DNA of 64,000 nucleotides. It comes from Tatumella punctata. GTDB taxonomy: Bacteria; Pseudomonadota; Gammaproteobacteria; Enterobacterales; Enterobacteriaceae. Numbering within the stretch: the stretch's first letter is position 1; every line of letters begins with the position of its first letter. The stretch is from positions 124,001 to 188,000 of the forward strand of contig NZ_BAAAFW010000059.1 in the NCBI RefSeq assembly GCF_039523735.1. Direction: 5' to 3'. Made by a program: the position numbers and the translations under genes. The notes beneath the pieces are model-generated. The model was not told the origin of the DNA. It did not search any database and worked only from the letters and a program-made list of their open reading frames with translations. This document shows, one piece after another, positions 52,398-61,074 of this stretch.

Positions 52398-52877
52398 ATG
52401 TCTACACCCGCACATTTATGGCTTGAAGATGAAAATGGTTCTCCGATTGTTGGCAACTGTTTAATGCCACTGCGACTGGGCTCTATCGAGTTAAAATCGT
52501 TTTCCCACGGTGTAACGATTCCGGTTGATCCGAGCCGGGGAAAACTTACAGGTACGCGCGTTCACCGCCCTGTCACAATAGTGAAAGAATTTGATCAGAC
52601 AACGCCACTTCTGTATCGCGCTGTCTGCGAAGGCCGGACCATGAAGAAAGCGACAATCAAGATGTACCATATTCTGGAATCGGGCATTGAGGCTGAGTAT
52701 TTCAATATCATTCTGGAAAACGTTAAGTTCACTACAGTTGCACCATACCTGTCACCTAACGGTATGAGTAGTACTCACCTTGAAACGCTCGAATTGCGTT
52801 ATGAGGCGATTACCTGGAAGTATACGGAAGGAAATATTATCTATCGTGATTCATGGAACGATCGTTGTTGTGCCTGA
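52398..52877 (+). CDS. hcp: Orphan Hcp, type VI secretion tube protein
   Basis: A 159-residue Hcp (TssD). Family motifs run through the protein: GSIELKSFSHGV, VDPSRGKLTGTRVHRPV, the KEFDQTTPLLYRAVCEG loop, YFNIILENVKF, HLETLELRYEAITW and NIIYRDSWNDR. Hcp hexamers stack into the T6SS tube and carry small effectors in their lumen. The window has no TssB/C, VgrG or other core genes, so this is an orphan copy that would work with a T6SS elsewhere. AAGGAAATGCT gives a good ribosome site. The end is followed by a hairpin at 52890. Confidence 0.92.
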   Translation: MSTPAHLWLEDENGSPIVGNCLMPLRLGSIELKSFSHGVTIPVDPSRGKLTGTRVHRPVTIVKEFDQTTPLLYRAVCEGRTMKKATIKMYHILESGIEAEYFNIILENVKFTTVAPYLSPNGMSSTHLETLELRYEAITWKYTEGNIIYRDSWNDRCCA

Positions 52878-52889
52878 TAACGAAGGAAA

Positions 52890-52915
52890 TCAGAGGAGGT
52901 GGATGCCTCCTCTGA
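52890..52915 (+). terminator. Hairpin after hcp
   Basis: TCAGAGGAGG (52890-52899) pairs perfectly with CCTCCTCTGA (52906-52915) around a 6-base loop. There is no T-tract, so it may end the transcript through Rho or protect its 3' end. Confidence 0.5.
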
Positions 52916-53031
52916 CACAACTGAGGAGAGACAATGCCGGCTCGGGGTATCTCGTGAAAGGTCGGAACAGATTAAATAACACCCTTACCCGAATTCCCAA
53001 GCCATAAGCCTGGCTTTCCCTCGATGGGACT

Positions 53032-53343
53032 TTAGACCGAACCTTGCTGTTCGATTACTAAAACCCTACTAGCAACTTGAGGGTGTGCGACATGTTCAGT
53101 TCCTTCACTAGCATAAAAAATATCACCAACATGAAGTGTTTTTACCTTAATTTCATTCCCGATTTTGTAGTGCATATCAACAACTCCGTCCATAACAGCA
53201 AAAACCTCTTGCCCATCGTTGATATGCCATTTGTAAGGACTATCAGTCCAGTGTAATTTCACGCTAGTTTGGTCAAACATGGCAATAGGTAAAGACCCCC
53301 ATGGCTTGTTACTTTCGAAATCCTTACTTCGAATAAATTTCAT
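53032..53343 (-). CDS. Small cupin-domain protein
   Basis: A 103-residue single cupin. The first motif is KWHINDGQEVFAVMDG with the metal His, and the second is VGDIFYASEGTEHVAHP with a further His. Small cupins of this type bind a metal or small ligand; a specific function cannot be given. It is AT-richer than neighbours, has no strong ribosome site at 53343 and is convergent with hcp, so it may be part of the transferred islet. Confidence 0.8.
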   Translation of the reverse strand: MKFIRSKDFESNKPWGSLPIAMFDQTSVKLHWTDSPYKWHINDGQEVFAVMDGVVDMHYKIGNEIKVKTLHVGDIFYASEGTEHVAHPQVASRVLVIEQQGSV

Positions 53344-53375
53344 GGCTTTAGACTCACATTAAACAAATTTTGTTA

Positions 53376-53419
53376 GGAGTTCTACGCCGGAACCGCCGAA
53401 ATTTCCGGCGTAGAACTCC
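53376..53419. repeat. Perfect 17-bp inverted repeat with 10-base loop
   Basis: Arms GGAGTTCTACGCCGGAA (53376-53392) and its exact reverse complement (53403-53419) flank CCGCCGAAAT. There is no T-tract on either side. It lies 33 bases upstream of the cupin gene. It could be a transposable-element end, a regulatory hairpin or an insertion scar. Confidence 0.7.
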
Positions 53420-53664
53420 ATTATGGGCGCATTTATGTCCCGGTCAGCAGAGTATATAAACAACCTTAATATCGATATTCTTATCACCCATCCCCGTTCC
53501 TGATGCGGGCAGGTACATTTATCTGCCTGATTTTCTGCATGATAATCAGGCATCAGCACACCGGCTGATTAATTATAATGCAGCCAGCACTCCTTTCCCG
53601 GATTAACCTGTCTTTTATTGTTGATTCTTAAGGATATCTCCTGATTTTTCGCACAAATTAACTA

Positions 53665-53693
53665 TTGAGCCGGCGGGTAAAAAAAACTATATT
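53665..53693 (+). promoter_or_regulatory. Putative sigma-70 promoter of dat-ddc
   Basis: TTGAGC (53665-53670) and TATATT (53688-53693) are separated by exactly 17 bases, 80 bases before the dat start. Confidence 0.5.
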
Positions 53694-53772
53694 AGCCGCG
53701 CTTTATATACATCCTTTTTTTTAACTATTTTCAATCCGGCCAGTGCGTGGTCCGGGTTGTAGGAGTGATATG

Positions 53773-55155
53773 ATGACGGATAAAGTCCGTATTAATACTT
53801 TGAGTGCTAATTCATTACCACAAAGCAATGAAAGCCTTCTGTCCAGACAAGCCGGATTCGAATCGAATGTCAGGAGTTATCCACGTAAACTGCCGCTGGC
53901 GATCACCAAAGCGCAGGGCGTATGGATCACCGATGCAGACAATAAACAGTATCTTGACTGCCTTGCCGGGGCCGGAACACTGGCACTGGGCCACAATCAT
54001 CCGGAAGTGCTTCACAGCATCCAAAGTGTTATTTCCAGCGGCTTACCGTTACATACGCTTGATCTGACCACACCGTTAAAAGACGAATTCTCAGCCTATC
54101 TGCTGTCGCTGTTGCCGGGTGAAGGTAAAGAATATTGCCTGCAGTTTACCGGTCCTTCCGGGGCTGATGCAGTAGAAGCTGCTCTTAAGCTGGCCAAAAA
54201 AGCGACCGGCCGTAGCGGAATCATCAGTTTCTCCGGTGGTTACCATGGTATGACCCATGGCGCATTATCAGTGACCGGCAACCTGTCACCTAAAGAAGCT
54301 GTCGACGGCCTGATGCCGGAAGTACAGTTTATGCCTTATCCGAACCAGTACCGTTGCCCGCTGGGTATCGGCGGTGAAGCCGGTACGCAAGCGCTGGGTT
54401 ATTACTTCGAAAACCTGATCAACGATGTTGAAAGTGGTGTCCGCAAACCTGCGGCGGTAATTCTGGAAGCAGTGCAGGGTGAAGGTGGTGTTAACCCTGC
54501 GCCGGTTGAGTGGCTGCAGCGTATCCGTAAAGTTACCCGTGAACATGGCATTGTGCTGATTATTGATGAAGTGCAGGCTGGTTTTGCCCGGACCGGTAAA
54601 CTGTTTGCCTTCGAACATGCGGGAATTGAGCCGGATATTATCGTGATGTCTAAAGCGGTCGGCGGAAGCCTGCCTCTGGCGGTGCTGGGCATTAAGAAAG
54701 ATATTGATGTCTGGTCACCCGGCCACCACACAGGGACGTTCCGCGGTAACCAGATGGCGATGGCCACCGGTCTGACAACCCTGAAAATCCTGAAAGAAGA
54801 GAATATTGCCGCGAAAGTGGCTGCTCAGGGAGAATGGCTGACGGGCAGGTTACAGGAGTTGCAGAAACGTTATCCGGTGATTGGGCAGGTTCGTGGCCCG
54901 GGACTGATGATTGGTATTGAAATCGTTAACCCTCAGCTGCCTCAGGACGCTATGGGCTGCTACCCGGCAGATGGTGAGCTGGCAGGCCTGCTGCAGAAAA
55001 CCTGCTTTGAAGAAGGGCTGATTCTGGAACGCGGTGGCCGCCATGGTTGCGTATTACGTCTGCTGCCGTCGCTGCTGATCACTAACGATGAGCTGGACAT
55101 TTTCCTGGAAAAATTTGAGCGTGCATTGCTGAGTGCCGGCGTTCAGCCAGCCTAA
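53773..55155 (+). CDS. dat: L-2,4-diaminobutyrate:2-oxoglutarate aminotransferase
   Basis: A 460-residue class III PLP aminotransferase matching enterobacterial diaminobutyrate aminotransferases. It has NVRSYPRKLPLAITKAQGVW, DCLAGAGTLALGHNHPEV, FTGPSGADAVEAALKLAK, IIDEVQAGFARTG and the PLP Lys in VMSKAVGGSLPL. It makes L-2,4-diaminobutyrate from aspartate semialdehyde, the first step to 1,3-diaminopropane. AGGAG lies 7 bases before ATG 53773; an adjacent ATG at 53770 is also possible. The decarboxylase gene follows after 13 bases. Confidence 0.93.
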   Translation: MTDKVRINTLSANSLPQSNESLLSRQAGFESNVRSYPRKLPLAITKAQGVWITDADNKQYLDCLAGAGTLALGHNHPEVLHSIQSVISSGLPLHTLDLTTPLKDEFSAYLLSLLPGEGKEYCLQFTGPSGADAVEAALKLAKKATGRSGIISFSGGYHGMTHGALSVTGNLSPKEAVDGLMPEVQFMPYPNQYRCPLGIGGEAGTQALGYYFENLINDVESGVRKPAAVILEAVQGEGGVNPAPVEWLQRIRKVTREHGIVLIIDEVQAGFARTGKLFAFEHAGIEPDIIVMSKAVGGSLPLAVLGIKKDIDVWSPGHHTGTFRGNQMAMATGLTTLKILKEENIAAKVAAQGEWLTGRLQELQKRYPVIGQVRGPGLMIGIEIVNPQLPQDAMGCYPADGELAGLLQKTCFEEGLILERGGRHGCVLRLLPSLLITNDELDIFLEKFERALLSAGVQPA

Positions 55156-55168
55156 GCGGAGTCATAAT

Positions 55169-56635
55169 ATGTCAGATATTAATCCGATCCTTTGCGGATC
55201 GGCCGAAAGTATAGCTGCCTACCAGGCGGCTATCGAACAGAGTTCACAGGCCGTTGTGCAGTGGTTACAGCAGCCTGAAATGTATCAGGGGAAAACGGCC
55301 GGGCAATTACGTGAGCGTATTAATCTTGAGTTCACGGCTCAGGGACTGGGTAACCAGGCTGCCATTGAGCGTGCCGTCGAGTTTTTCCTGAAGGACAGTC
55401 TGTCGGTTCATAATCCGCAGTGTGTGGCACATTTGCATTGTCCGAGTCTGGTGATCAGCCAGGCGGCAGAAGTACTGATTAACGCCACGAACCAGAGCAT
55501 GGACTCCTGGGATCAAAGCCCGTCCGCGACTATTATTGAAGTCAGACTGATTGAATGGTTGCGTGAACAGGTCGGGTTTCCGGCCGGTGATGCCGGAGTG
55601 TTCACCAGTGGCGGTACTCAGAGTAACCTGATGGGGTTAATGCTGGCCCGTGATGCCTTTTTTGCCCGCCAGGGACATTCTGTACAACAGCAAGGACTGA
55701 CAGGCGACCTGAGCAAAATTAAAGTGTTTTGTTCCGAGCACGCCCACTTTTCGGTACAGAAAAATATGGCGCTGATGGGGCTGGGCTACCGGTCAGTGAC
55801 TCTGGTAAAAACCGATGCCTTCTCGCGGATGGATATCAATGATCTGCAACAGAAACTGGCACAGGCGAAGGCTGACGGTGAGCAGGTACTGGCGATAGTT
55901 GCAACCGCCGGAACCACCGATGCCGGTGCTATCGATCCGTTAACTGAAATCACGGCGCTGGCAGCAGAACAGGATATCTGGGTTCATGTGGATGCAGCCT
56001 GGGGCGGGGCATTACTGCTCTCTGAAAAGTATCGTCATTACCTGCAGGGGCTGCAGGCGGCTGACTCAGTGACTCTCGACTTCCATAAGCAGTTTTTCCA
56101 GACAATCAGTTGTGGCGCGTTCCTGTTAAAAGATGCCCGCCATTATGAATTGATGCGCTATCAGGCGGCTTATCTGAACTCCGATTTTGATGAAGAGCAG
56201 GGGGTTCCAAACCTGGTCTCTAAATCACTGCAAACCACCAGACGTTTTGATGCCCTGAAATTATGGATGGGTCTGGAAGCGCTGGGCCAGAAGAAGTATG
56301 CAGAAATTATCGATAACGGGGTGTCTCTGGCACAGCAGGTTGCGGCCTGTATTAAGACGCAGCCAAATCTGCAACTGGTGATGGAGCCACAGCTGGCCAG
56401 TGTGTTATTCCGTTATGTTCCGCAAAATCGCACCGTCGATGCGGCTATAGGGTTACTGAATCAGCATATTGGCGATACATTGCTGGCATCAGGGAGTGCC
56501 AATGTCGGTGTGACTGAAGCCGATGGTATTACCTGTCTGAAACTAACATTGTTAAATCCGGTGGTTAATTTAGCGGATGTAAACGTGCTGCTTAACAGCG
56601 TACAGCAGTGTGGTGCGGAGTTATTTAACGCCTGA
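55169..56635 (+). CDS. ddc: L-2,4-diaminobutyrate decarboxylase
   Basis: A 488-residue group II PLP decarboxylase. It converts L-2,4-diaminobutyrate to 1,3-diaminopropane. Motifs: FTSGGTQSNLMGL, SEHAHFSVQKNMALMGLG, TAGTTDAGAIDPL, HVDAAWGGALLL and the PLP Lys in LDFHKQFFQ. ATG 55169 follows GCGGAG by 6 bases. Together with dat it forms the standard two-gene diaminopropane operon; diaminopropane can serve as a polyamine or siderophore precursor. Confidence 0.93.
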   Translation: MSDINPILCGSAESIAAYQAAIEQSSQAVVQWLQQPEMYQGKTAGQLRERINLEFTAQGLGNQAAIERAVEFFLKDSLSVHNPQCVAHLHCPSLVISQAAEVLINATNQSMDSWDQSPSATIIEVRLIEWLREQVGFPAGDAGVFTSGGTQSNLMGLMLARDAFFARQGHSVQQQGLTGDLSKIKVFCSEHAHFSVQKNMALMGLGYRSVTLVKTDAFSRMDINDLQQKLAQAKADGEQVLAIVATAGTTDAGAIDPLTEITALAAEQDIWVHVDAAWGGALLLSEKYRHYLQGLQAADSVTLDFHKQFFQTISCGAFLLKDARHYELMRYQAAYLNSDFDEEQGVPNLVSKSLQTTRRFDALKLWMGLEALGQKKYAEIIDNGVSLAQQVAACIKTQPNLQLVMEPQLASVLFRYVPQNRTVDAAIGLLNQHIGDTLLASGSANVGVTEADGITCLKLTLLNPVVNLADVNVLLNSVQQCGAELFNA

Positions 56636-57043
56636 TCACTCAGTCAAAACCGGTAATTTAGTGTTACCGGTTTTTTTATACACACGTTAGTTACAACATA
56701 CAATTATGTTTTTTAATAAACAGGTGCAAAACATCAGCAACAGAAATTAATCATTATTTCCGGCAACCTTATCGTTATCAACGGGTGACCGGAAGCATAT
56801 CTGATGTCCGTATAAATGGTATTCCGCACCTTCGCAAGCCCATTTTCGGGGAGATTACCCGGCATGGAAGAAGGTGCTATCGACATGAAAAATACCCGTC
56901 ATAGTACCGGGAATAGTGATTGATTGAGAGCTGCGCTTGAATCGGGAGAATAGTTGAAAAACAGCCTCAGTATACAATATTTTCCGTTTCCCAAACGGAG
57001 CCATGTTATGCTGAATTATCATCTTCAGAAGAGGTTTTTGGTT
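56636..57043. other. Intergenic region after ddc
   Basis: About 400 bases. The terminator of ddc lies at 56646-56677; the rest is AT-rich with no supported gene. Short frames on both strands (56855-57118 minus, upstream part of 56954 plus) lack ribosome sites. Confidence 0.55.
56646..56677 (+). terminator. Rho-independent terminator of dat-ddc
   Basis: An 11-bp stem (56646-56656 with 56664-56674) closes a 7-base loop and runs into a T-run. It lies 10 bases after the ddc stop. Confidence 0.9.
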
Positions 57044-57355
57044 ATGGCTGATAAAAAAATGATTTCCATCGACCAGTTCGATACTGAGGATCGGCAAGCA
57101 ATACAGATACTTTATCACCAGTTAATCGAAAAATACCGGCAACGCACGGGCAGGCTGCCAGATGTAAAAAAAGAAAAAGAGTTTACTGCTGAAGCCAGAC
57201 AACAAATCATGTCACAGAAAGTCAGCAAAGAAAAAGCAGCTGCTGAAAAGGCACAAAAAAAACCTGGCCGAAAGAAAAAACCACAGTCACTCGCGGCCAG
57301 TGAAGTAAAAGACTTTAACTGGTCGGCATCCGTCGCCAAAGGCCGCCGATGCTGA
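57044..57355 (+). CDS. Small basic coiled-coil protein, unknown
   Basis: A 103-residue protein with no family I recognise. Residues ~8-75 are charged and helical (FDTEDRQAIQILYHQLIEKYRQR, then a Glu/Lys-rich stretch), followed by a basic KKPGRKKKPQS segment and the ending FNWSASVAKGRRC. The PGRKKKP patch could touch nucleic acid. GAGG lies 9 bases before ATG 57044; an upstream extension of the frame to 56954 is less likely. It is convergent with the siderophore binding protein gene. Confidence 0.55.
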   Translation: MADKKMISIDQFDTEDRQAIQILYHQLIEKYRQRTGRLPDVKKEKEFTAEARQQIMSQKVSKEKAAAEKAQKKPGRKKKPQSLAASEVKDFNWSASVAKGRRC

Positions 57356-57366
57356 CCGGTTAAGAT

Positions 57367-58467
57367 TCAGTTATTAATCCAATAGGTTCCCGTTTCAGGT
57401 AATGACAGAAATTGCTGGTTCATCTGATGCAGGGTTTGTTCCGGTGAGAGATCAGCAAATAATTGCGGATGAAATTTTTTAGCGAAAAATTCAACAGCAA
57501 GTAAATGCCAGGGACTCATATAAAAATTTTGCCAGAGGGCAGAAGCATGGTGATTTGTGACTGCCGGTAATAATCTGGCAGTGCTGTCACTGGCCAGCAC
57601 TGACGCAAATGAGGCTTTAGCCTGGAGGGCAGAAACCTGCGGCCCCAGTTGCAGCTGGCCGGCCTTTTCCGGCCCGGCTGATCCGGTGGCGATATATATA
57701 TCAGGATTATCTACTAATAACGTCTCCGGGCTTAGCTGGCCAAAGACGGAAGAAAACCGGCCTGCCGCAATATTATCACCGCCGGCGAAAGCAATAAGGT
57801 CGGCCAGATTACCGTGGGATACGGTCGTGCAGCATACATTTTTTTTCCCGAGATTTAATTGTAAAAACACCCGCGGCTTAGCGCCATGCCAGCCGGAGAG
57901 ACGATCACGGATTAATTGCATATGTTGCTGATAAAAAGCAATAAAACGTTCAGTTTTTGCCTGATCATTCAGCGCCTGTCCCAGAGTTCTCAGACTGTTT
58001 ACTGTATTGCCTAACAGGTCCACCCGAAAATCAAGAAACAACACCGGAATATGGGCCGCGGATAATTTGTTTACAAAGGAATCAGTCTCTGGCGGGGTTT
58101 TAGCATATACCGGCAGGATCACCAGATCCGGTCGCAGACTGATAATCCTCTCCGGATTTAACTGAGAAAAGTTAGAATTACCAATTAATGGAATACCGGC
58201 AATTTCCGGATACGCTTTAATGTATCTGTCCAGGGTCTGACTATCCAGACGACTTAAGTCTGCCGGCCAGCCGACGACACGCCTGACCGGGTTACCGTCC
58301 TCAACCAGGGCCAGGGTATAAATCATCCGGCTTTCGCCAATAACAATCCGCTGCGGATTGTCAGGAACAGTCACCTGTCGCTGTAAACTGTCCGTCAGCA
58401 CTTTACTCTGTGCTGCAACCGGTAACACCAGTGCCAGCAAAAAGCATATTTTCTTTATTGCTCTCAT
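57367..58467 (-). CDS. Siderophore/iron ABC transporter substrate-binding protein
   Basis: A 366-residue periplasmic binding protein of the FecB/FepB/BtuF class. It has a signal peptide (LLALVLPVAAQSK, cleavage ~20), VTVPDNPQRIVIGESR at the mature start, LNPERIISLRPDLVILP (~110) and NPDIYIATGSAG near 255. It carries a ferric siderophore from the receptor to an inner-membrane permease that is not in this window. ATG 58467 follows AGGAG by 6 bases; the longer frame from 58494 lacks a ribosome site. It lies 48 bases after the TonB receptor gene, so both form one iron-regulated operon. Confidence 0.9.
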   Translation of the reverse strand: MRAIKKICFLLALVLPVAAQSKVLTDSLQRQVTVPDNPQRIVIGESRMIYTLALVEDGNPVRRVVGWPADLSRLDSQTLDRYIKAYPEIAGIPLIGNSNFSQLNPERIISLRPDLVILPVYAKTPPETDSFVNKLSAAHIPVLFLDFRVDLLGNTVNSLRTLGQALNDQAKTERFIAFYQQHMQLIRDRLSGWHGAKPRVFLQLNLGKKNVCCTTVSHGNLADLIAFAGGDNIAAGRFSSVFGQLSPETLLVDNPDIYIATGSAGPEKAGQLQLGPQVSALQAKASFASVLASDSTARLLPAVTNHHASALWQNFYMSPWHLLAVEFFAKKFHPQLFADLSPEQTLHQMNQQFLSLPETGTYWINN

Positions 58468-58515
58468 TAAAACTCCTGTAAAGAGAAACGCCACAGGCGG
58501 TTCTCTTTATTGTGA

Positions 58516-60639
58516 TTAAAAATCTACCGCAGCCTGTAAATAAACAACCCGTGGTTCACCTTCAATAACCCGCAGATTTCCGGCGCTTGATTCGTAATAC
58601 TGACGATTGAGTAAATTTTTCACATTTAATTTAAGCTGTGTCTTCTTACCAATAATACTGCTGTTCCAGGTAATAAATGCATCGGCCACTGTATAGGCTG
58701 GCATCATAAAGCTGTTTTCCGGATCACCAGCCCGGCGACCAACATAGCGTCCGCCACCCCCGACACGGATCTCGCCTGGCAGCCAGGAAAATTGCAGAGC
58801 GTGGCTCAGGTAAAGGCTTCCCATTGATGCCGGCGCATTCACCAGCCGGTTACCGACATTTGCCGGATTTACATTGTCGGAAACAATTTCGGTTTTATCA
58901 TAGCTGTAGTTAGCGATCAGGTCCCAGCCAGGCCGGATCTCGCCATTAACCTCAACGTCGGCACCTGACGAGCGTGCTTTCGGGATATTGCGGGTAACCC
59001 CATTGATAAAGATAGACATATCATTTTCGTCTATACGATATACTGCCAGCGTTGCAGCCAGCCCCGGAGTGACCTGCCATTTAGAACCCAACTCATAGGT
59101 AGTTCCTTTCTCCGTTGACGCGACATTTCCGTTATCATCTGTCTGAGTCGACGGAGTAAATGATTTACTGTAACTGCCATAAAATGAGAGGTCTGCAGTG
59201 GCTGAATATACAATACCGGTTTGTGGCAGAAAAGCATTACCACTGTCATTCAGTGTCGTAGCAGGGCTGATAAAACCACGGCTGGACGTTTGGGTATAAC
59301 GCTGTAAACGCCCGCCGAGCACTGCAATCCATTTGTCCGATAAATGAATGCTGTCTTTGGCAAATAATGACCGGCTATACAGGTTAGTACGCAGGTTACT
59401 TAATTTATCATTGTAAGTACTGCTGTTAAGTATCGGATCTTCACCATACACCGGGGAATACATATTAAAACTGCGGGAGACATTACCGCGATACGAGCGG
59501 GCTTTATAGGTTTCATTTTGTTCGTAATCAACACCCAGCAAAATATCGTGCTGCATACCCGCGATTTGCGATGAACCATTAATATCCCAGGAGATAGCCT
59601 GCGTCTGATGATTAAACCCGCGATTGGCATCAGCCCGGCGGGACACAACCCCGGTCGTGGTATTTATCGCTGTAGCCCGGACCTCATTACTGTCGTAGCG
59701 GCGCTGCATCCAGCCATAGTTAAGTCTGGTTTCCCAATTATCATTTATATTATAACTGTAGTTAATATTTAGCCGTTTATTTTTACCCCATGCATGGTTT
59801 GCATAATCATCAAGCCGGCGATTATAGGGAATATTGACCGGATTACCATTAATAAAGGCTGTGCCGCGATCATAAGGAACATCATATTTGTATTCCACAT
59901 AGCCAATATTGAATGATGAACGTTCACCGAACCAGCTCAGAGAAGGGGCAAATAAGGTATGTTCATTTACACCGAAATTACGCCAGTAGTCTTCGTGCTG
60001 ACGTTCGGCAACCAGCCGGAAGGCAAAGCCATTACCCAGTGGCCCGGTGATATCTGCCATCCCGCTGCCGCCACCGTTAGTGTTTGTCGTACCACTGATA
60101 TGAGTATTCCATTGATATTGTGGCTTCTTACTCACCAGGTTAATAATTCCCCCCGGGTTAAGAATGCCATACAGCAGCGAAGAAGAACCTTTAAGAACTT
60201 CCACATGGTCGATGCTCGAGTCCATAGTCAGTCCCTGGTTACTGCGCACCCCATCAATAAAAATTGAACCATCAGTATTCGAACCAAAACCGCGCTTAAC
60301 AAAACCATCTTCCGTTCCACCCAGAGTATTTCCCTGGGTGACACCACTGACGAATTTGACTGCGTCATTCAGCCGGGTCACGTCATAGTCCTTCATGACC
60401 TGTGGTGTGACAATACTTACAGATTGCGGTGTTTCACTGAGGGGGGCTGCAGTTCTTAATGTTGACTCTGCATCGTCGCGGGTATAACTATTATTCGCAG
60501 AAAGCGGGGCAGCTGAAACCGTCAGTGTTTGTTCTGCAGCATATAAAGATGCTCCATAGAACAAAGTTGAAGCCAGTAATACCTGCGACCCTGTAACAGT
60601 ATATTTTACCGAGGGTGAAATTAAGCCATTATATTTCAT
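58516..60639 (-). CDS. TonB-dependent siderophore receptor (ferrichrome/FcuA-like)
   Basis: A 707-residue outer-membrane receptor. It has a signal peptide ending SLYAA-EQ (~35), a TonB-box-like TLTVSAAP just after it, and a plug domain with SETPQSVSIVTPQVMKDYDVTRLNDAVKFVSGV and FIDGVRSNQG, VEVLKGSSSLLYGILNPGGIINLVSKKP. The barrel ends NLLNRQYYESSAGNLRVIEG and terminal Phe (AAVDF). It imports a ferric siderophore, probably a hydroxamate by its FcuA/FhuE-like plug, but the ligand is inferred. Its promoter carries a Fur box in the spacer. Confidence 0.93.
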   Translation of the reverse strand: MKYNGLISPSVKYTVTGSQVLLASTLFYGASLYAAEQTLTVSAAPLSANNSYTRDDAESTLRTAAPLSETPQSVSIVTPQVMKDYDVTRLNDAVKFVSGVTQGNTLGGTEDGFVKRGFGSNTDGSIFIDGVRSNQGLTMDSSIDHVEVLKGSSSLLYGILNPGGIINLVSKKPQYQWNTHISGTTNTNGGGSGMADITGPLGNGFAFRLVAERQHEDYWRNFGVNEHTLFAPSLSWFGERSSFNIGYVEYKYDVPYDRGTAFINGNPVNIPYNRRLDDYANHAWGKNKRLNINYSYNINDNWETRLNYGWMQRRYDSNEVRATAINTTTGVVSRRADANRGFNHQTQAISWDINGSSQIAGMQHDILLGVDYEQNETYKARSYRGNVSRSFNMYSPVYGEDPILNSSTYNDKLSNLRTNLYSRSLFAKDSIHLSDKWIAVLGGRLQRYTQTSSRGFISPATTLNDSGNAFLPQTGIVYSATADLSFYGSYSKSFTPSTQTDDNGNVASTEKGTTYELGSKWQVTPGLAATLAVYRIDENDMSIFINGVTRNIPKARSSGADVEVNGEIRPGWDLIANYSYDKTEIVSDNVNPANVGNRLVNAPASMGSLYLSHALQFSWLPGEIRVGGGGRYVGRRAGDPENSFMMPAYTVADAFITWNSSIIGKKTQLKLNVKNLLNRQYYESSAGNLRVIEGEPRVVYLQAAVDF

Positions 60640-61074
60640 TGATTATTCGTTACTTATCGTGATAAATCCCAGATGTCGTGAATATTAATGATGTTGATTC
60701 TCATTTACAACCTTATTTTAAAAAAATCCGTTAATTTACCAGAAGGTTCTAATGCGAATTACCATATTTTAAGAGGAATGAACCAGAAATGTAGTTTCAT
60801 TATCCATTGATATGAAAGGGTTTATTTCACCTTTGTAGTAATTATTTATTATCGGATCTGTTTTATCATTTTTTACTACATTTAAAAAAGAACAGGTTGT
60901 TAACTTAATAATAAATTAATATTCCGCCGGGTCTGTTTTATTTACGGATAAATAATATCCGGATAATAAGTAAGGAAAAATAGGGTAATACAAGCCGAAA
61001 AGGGAGATGTTATGCTACTCTGTACTCTGCTAGCTGCGGAGTAATATCTCGATCAACGTTATAAGGATTATTTT
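60640..61074. other. Divergent region: siderophore receptor / RpiR regulator
   Basis: About 435 AT-rich bases. The receptor promoter with Fur box is at 60682-60710. No gene is supported in the rest, which holds the RpiR promoter. Confidence 0.6.
60682..60710 (-). promoter_or_regulatory. Promoter with Fur box in the spacer
   Basis: On the minus strand TTGTAA (60705-60710) and TAATAT (60682-60687) are 17 bases apart. The spacer is a Fur-like sequence AATGAGAATCAACATCATT (60687-60705). Fur binding here would block the siderophore receptor promoter when iron is sufficient. Confidence 0.65.

Larger units (their letters stand above)
53344..53772. other. Intergenic region between cupin gene and dat
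   Basis: About 430 bases without a gene. It has a perfect 17-bp inverted repeat (53376-53419) near the cupin gene and a sigma-70-like promoter (53665-53693) for dat-ddc. Confidence 0.6.
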
